In this document: positions 61,039-64,000 of the stretch, one piece after another
How the letters are laid out: each line of letters opens with the position of its first letter
Position numbering within the stretch: position 1 is the first letter of the stretch
From: Pseudosporangium ferrugineum
GTDB lineage: Bacteria > Actinomycetota > Actinomycetes > Mycobacteriales > Micromonosporaceae
Assembly (NCBI RefSeq): GCF_003002065.1
Contig: NZ_PVZG01000012.1
Coordinates: 62,001-126,000 of the forward strand
Direction: 5' to 3'
Length of the DNA stretch: 64,000 nt
Notes under the pieces: generated by a model
The model's input: only the letters and a program-made list of their open reading frames with translations
What the model was told of the DNA's origin: nothing
The model's database searches: none
Translations under genes and position numbers: made by a program

Positions 61039-62045
61039 GCGGAGCGGCGGACCACGAGGCTGGTGCTGAGCACGATCGGGTCCGACGGGTGGTCCGCGCC
61101 GTCGATCTTGGCGAGGAGGAGGCGGACCATCTCCTGGCCCATCTGCTCGATCGGCTGGTGCACTGTGGTCAGTGGCGGGTCGGTGTGGCGGGCGATCACC
61201 GAGTCGTCGAAGCCGATCACCGCCACGTCGTGCGGCACGCGGCGGCCGTGTTCGCGCAGGACGCGCATCGCGCCCGCGGCCATCATGTCGGAGGCGGCGA
61301 AGACGGCGTCGAGGTCCGGGTGGCGTTCGAGCAGCGAGGCCATCGCCGCCGCGCCGCTCTCCTCGCTGAAGTCGCCGTGGGCGATCGGGCCGGTGCCGAC
61401 CACGTCGAGGAAGCCGTCGAGGCGGGCGATGCCCGCCGCCATGTCGAGCGGGCCGGTGATGGTGGCGATCCGTTGCCGGCCCTGGCGGCGCAGGTACGCG
61501 ACGGCGTCCCGCGCCCCGCCCCGGTTGTCGGCGTCGACGTAGCACCCCGGCTCCGGATTGGTGGGGCGCCCGGCGCGCACGGTGGCCACGCCGCGCTGCT
61601 CCAGTTTGGCCGGCAGCGCGTCGGTGCCGTGCAGGGACAGCAGCAGGACGCCGTCGACGTGCTGGCGGGTGAGGTAGCCCTCGAGCCGCTGCCGCTCGTG
61701 CGGCGCCTGGGCGATCATCAGCACCATCTGCAGGCCGCGGTCGACCAGCCCGGACGAGATGGCCTGCACGATCCGGCCGAAGAAGGGCTCGGTGAAGAAC
61801 CGCTGGCCGGACTCGAAGATGACCAGCGCGATCGAGTCGGTGCGCTGGGTGACCAGGGTGCGCGCGGCCCGGTTCGGCACGTAGCCCAGCTCGGCGATGG
61901 CGGTCTCCACCGCGGCCTTCGCCTGGGGGCTGACCTGGGCCGAGCCGTTCACGACCCGGGACACCGTGCCGCGGCCCACCCCGGCCAGGGAGGCGACCTG
62001 GTCCAGGGTCGGTCGTCCACTGGACCGGCTCCGTTCCGCCGTCAT
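61035..62045 (-). CDS. LacI-family transcriptional regulator
   Basis: The 336-residue repressor has the LacI HTH (TLDQVASLAGVGRGTVSRVVNG, about 13-34) with hinge QRTDSIALVI and a sugar-binding core (TFFTEPFFGRIVQAI-type, CYVDADNRGGARDAVAYL, FAASDMMAAGAMRVL, DVAVIGFDDS). ATG 62045 has GGGAGG upstream; 10 more codons to 62075 are not needed. Target unknown; no sugar operon adjoins it. Confidence 0.92.
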   Translation of the reverse strand: MTAERSRSSGRPTLDQVASLAGVGRGTVSRVVNGSAQVSPQAKAAVETAIAELGYVPNRAARTLVTQRTDSIALVIFESGQRFFTEPFFGRIVQAISSGLVDRGLQMVLMIAQAPHERQRLEGYLTRQHVDGVLLLSLHGTDALPAKLEQRGVATVRAGRPTNPEPGCYVDADNRGGARDAVAYLRRQGRQRIATITGPLDMAAGIARLDGFLDVVGTGPIAHGDFSEESGAAAMASLLERHPDLDAVFAASDMMAAGAMRVLREHGRRVPHDVAVIGFDDSVIARHTDPPLTTVHQPIEQMGQEMVRLLLAKIDGADHPSDPIVLSTSLVVRRSA

Positions 62046-62093
62046 CGCGCCGCACCTCCCACTCACGCCGAACACAACTTACAACCGGCGCGC

Positions 62094-62723
62094 TCAGATG
62101 AGTCCGGCGCGCACCGCGTACGCGACCGCGTGCGGCCGGTTGCGCAGGTTGAGCCGGTGGGTGATGCCGTACATGATGTTCTTGACCGTGCGCGTGGAAT
62201 AGCTCAGCGCCTCGGCGATCTCGTTGGTGTCCAGGCCGTCGGCGATCAGCCGGAGGATCTCGACCTCGCGCTCGGTGAGGCCGCCCGTCACGGCGGGCGC
62301 GGTCTCCCGCAGGTCCCGTTGCAGCCGGTCGACGTGCTGAAGCAGGCCGCCCACCAGGTCGGGCGGCATGACCCCGCCCCCGGCGGCCACCGCGGTCACG
62401 CAGCGGGTCAGCACCTCGGCCGACACGAAGCGGCGCGGCACCACCGACATCACCCGGTAGCGCACCACCGTCAGCAGGTCGTCCGGCGAGAGGTCGTCGG
62501 CGATCAGGACCACCGGCAGGCCGACCTCGCGGGCCGTACGGCTGAGCAGCCCGGCCAGCTCGGCGTTGAGCGCGCCGGCCGCGACCACGAGCACGTCGGC
62601 GCGCTTCTCCTCCCCCTCGCCGAGCACCGCGAGGGGGGAGCCGGCGCGCAGGAGCGCGGCCAGCCCGGCCCGGCTCAACGGGTCGGCGGCGCGTACCGCG
62701 ACGTACAGGCGTCCCCCGGTCAT
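62094..62723 (-). CDS. NarL/LuxR-type regulator with degenerate receiver
   Basis: The 209-residue protein has a C-terminal LuxR HTH (LTEREVEILRLIADGLDTNEIAEALSYSTRTVKNIMYGITHRLNLRNRPHAVAYAVRAGLI) and a receiver-like N-terminus. The phosphate-accepting Asp is missing: the strand reads ADVLVVAAGALNAEL. It may bind a small molecule or another protein instead of phosphate. The ATG is leaderless after TAGCGT plus 7 nt (62731-62736). Confidence 0.88.
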   Translation of the reverse strand: MTGGRLYVAVRAADPLSRAGLAALLRAGSPLAVLGEGEEKRADVLVVAAGALNAELAGLLSRTAREVGLPVVLIADDLSPDDLLTVVRYRVMSVVPRRFVSAEVLTRCVTAVAAGGGVMPPDLVGGLLQHVDRLQRDLRETAPAVTGGLTEREVEILRLIADGLDTNEIAEALSYSTRTVKNIMYGITHRLNLRNRPHAVAYAVRAGLI

Positions 62724-62730
62724 GCCGACG

Positions 62731-62850
62731 ACGCTAGCGAGCGCATGCACGTCCGTCGTCCTCCTACCGCGGGCTCCGCACTACCCCGCTGGGGGTAGCC
62801 GGGGATACCCCTCGCGGAAGACGAGTGCATGACCGGGACCCGGCTAGGGT
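62731..62850. promoter_or_regulatory. Divergent promoters and palindromes of the NarL/kinase locus
   Basis: TAGCGT (62736-62731, minus) and TAGGGT (62845-62850, plus) each lie exactly 7 nt from a start codon. Between them CTACCCC-GCTG-GGGGTAG (62781-62798) and GGGG-ATA-CCCC (62801-62811) form back-to-back inverted repeats, as expected for NarL-type dimer sites. Confidence 0.65.
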
Positions 62851-62857
62851 GTGCACC

Positions 62858-63967
62858 GTGCGGACCCCCCTTAAGCCGCTGTTCATGGATGTGCTGCTCG
62901 CGACGGTTCTGACCGGCCTCACCCTGGCCACTTTGGTGGGCCGGCCGGACGCCGCGGTGACCCCGGCGTCGGTCGGGCTGGCCGTGCTGAGCGCCGCGCC
63001 CCTGGCGCTGCGTCAGCGGCTGCCGATCGTGGTCGCCCTGGTCGTCCTGGGAGCGCTGGGTGCGGCCAGCGTGATCTACAACGACCTGCCCAACAACGGC
63101 GTGGGCATGCTCGTGGTGATGTTCACCGTCGCGACGCTGCGGTCCCGGGTCGCCGCCACGCTGATCTTCGTGCTCGCGATGGTGGTGACCTCGGTCGCCT
63201 TCGAGCAGACCGGCCAGTCGTTCGTGGTGTCGCAGGTGGCACAGGTCGGGCTGCTCCTGGTGGGGGCGTGGGTCCTCGGCGAGGGCACCCGGCACTGGGC
63301 GACCCGCACCGAGCGGCTCGCGGCGCAGGCCGCCCAGGCGGTGAGCAGGGAACGGGTCCGGATCGCCCGCGAGCTGCACGACATCGTCACCCACCACATG
63401 TCCGTGATCTCGTTGCAGGCCGGCGTCGCCGAGTACGTCATCGACGCCGACCCGGCCACGGCGAAGATCGCGATCGCCACGGTCGGCGACGCCAGCCGCG
63501 CGGCCCTGCTCGACATGCGCCGGCTGCTCGACGTCCTGCACGTGGACCACGGCGACGCGTCGGAGTACGCGCCGCAGCCGGGGCTCACCCAGGTGCCAGA
63601 GCTGGTGAACCGGATCCGCGGCGCCGGGCTGGAGGTCGCGCTGGTGGTCACCGGGCAGTGCCGGGAGCTGCCGGCGGGGGCGGAGCTGTGCGCGTACAGG
63701 ATGATCCAGGAATCTCTGACGAACGTACTCAAGCATGCCGGGCCGGCCCGCGCGCGCGTCGAGATCGACTACGGCGCCCACATGCTGACGGTGAAGGTCA
63801 GCGACGACGGCGCCTCGGGGCGTCCGTTCGACGAAGCGGCGGCCGCGCACGGCATCCGCGGCATGCGCGAGCGCGCCGAGTTGTACGGCGGCGTCCTCAC
63901 CGCCGGTCCCCGCGAGGAAGGTGGTTTCACCGTGCTGCTCCGCCTGCCGACGGACGAGCTGCGATGA
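62858..63967 (+). CDS. NarL-type sensor histidine kinase
   Basis: The 369-residue kinase has four or more membrane helices (residues 5-145), a HisKA_3 dimerisation helix with phospho-acceptor His in ERVRIARELHDIVTHHMSVISLQAG (near 173) and an ATPase domain (QESLTNVLKHA as N-box, VSDDG, HGIRGMRERAELYGG). GTG 62858 is leaderless. It overlaps the response regulator gene by ATGA. Confidence 0.93.
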   Translation: MRTPLKPLFMDVLLATVLTGLTLATLVGRPDAAVTPASVGLAVLSAAPLALRQRLPIVVALVVLGALGAASVIYNDLPNNGVGMLVVMFTVATLRSRVAATLIFVLAMVVTSVAFEQTGQSFVVSQVAQVGLLLVGAWVLGEGTRHWATRTERLAAQAAQAVSRERVRIARELHDIVTHHMSVISLQAGVAEYVIDADPATAKIAIATVGDASRAALLDMRRLLDVLHVDHGDASEYAPQPGLTQVPELVNRIRGAGLEVALVVTGQCRELPAGAELCAYRMIQESLTNVLKHAGPARARVEIDYGAHMLTVKVSDDGASGRPFDEAAAAHGIRGMRERAELYGGVLTAGPREEGGFTVLLRLPTDELR

Positions 63968-64000
63968 CGATCCGGGTTCTCGTCGTGGACGACCAGGCGC
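63964..64000 (+). CDS. Response regulator, cut by the window edge
   Basis: ATG 63964 overlaps the kinase stop. The 12 visible codons read MTIRVLVVDDQA, the start of a receiver domain with the acidic pair DD. It is the cognate regulator of the kinase; the rest lies beyond the window. Confidence 0.9.
   Translation, partial: MTIRVLVVDDQA

Overview
This is a very GC-rich (about 70% or more), gene-dense window with extreme GC3 bias, many GTG/TTG starts and many apparently leaderless starts (a TAnnnT hexamer 6-7 nt before ATG/GTG). The content points to an actinomycete: a mycothiol-dependent isomerase-family protein, a DUF6230 protein, an EspR-like regulator, a DUF6545 (MAB_1171c-type) membrane protein, a DesA3-like desaturase with its reductase, and two PucR regulators. 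Micromonosporaceae or Streptomyces-like fits, but the genus cannot be fixed from the sequence alone. I see no rRNA, tRNA, CRISPR array, transposase or phage gene. The window is ordinary chromosome cut at both ends; the last gene is truncated by the right edge.

Layout. 0-8.7 kb: a c-di-GMP GGDEF/EAL membrane protein, a small HAAS-like membrane protein, then a sugar ABC importer operon (mmsA-mmsB-chvE) followed by a ROK repressor. 8.7-15.5 kb: a TetR-MMPL exporter unit with a double palindromic operator; a MarR repressor divergent from an ABC exporter with an inverted repeat between them; two paralogous PAP2-type membrane phosphatases flank the MarR/ABC pair. 15.5-19.8 kb: type II NADH dehydrogenase divergent from an unusual NadM-like nucleotidyltransferase/methyltransferase fusion and a flavocytochrome-type reductase.

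19.8-23.1 kb: a four-gene operon (EspR-like HTH, ImmA/IrrE-like metallopeptidase, DUF6545 membrane protein, PAP2-like membrane protein). Its promoter region holds four GTTGAC/GTCAAC elements in alternating orientation at 43, 42 and 43 bp steps. 23.1-34 kb: a secreted 1790-residue amylase-pullulanase with CTTGCA operator repeats, a disulfide oxidoreductase, a siderophore-interacting protein under a probable iron box, a methyltransferase, a 23-bp tandem repeat and a Tat-exported DUF4965-type protein. 34-41.4 kb: a translationally coupled operon of two membrane-anchored STAND/NB-ARC ATPases, a CHAT-domain protease and an alpha/beta hydrolase. This is the strongest candidate for an undescribed system, possibly defence or regulated cell death.

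41.4-52.9 kb: a PucR regulator divergent from an acyl desaturase and its reductase, a mycothiol-type enzyme, a MASE1-PP2C phosphatase, an alditol oxidase, a secreted beta-propeller, a second PucR, and a DUF6230/secreted-protein pair. 52.9-64 kb: a TetR, an orphan PstS-like lipoprotein coupled to a two-domain membrane protein, a zinc-ribbon protein, a DHA2-type MFS exporter, a Ser/Thr kinase, an enoyl-CoA hydratase, a LacI regulator, and a NarL-type regulator with a degenerate receiver divergent from a complete NarL-type kinase/regulator pair.
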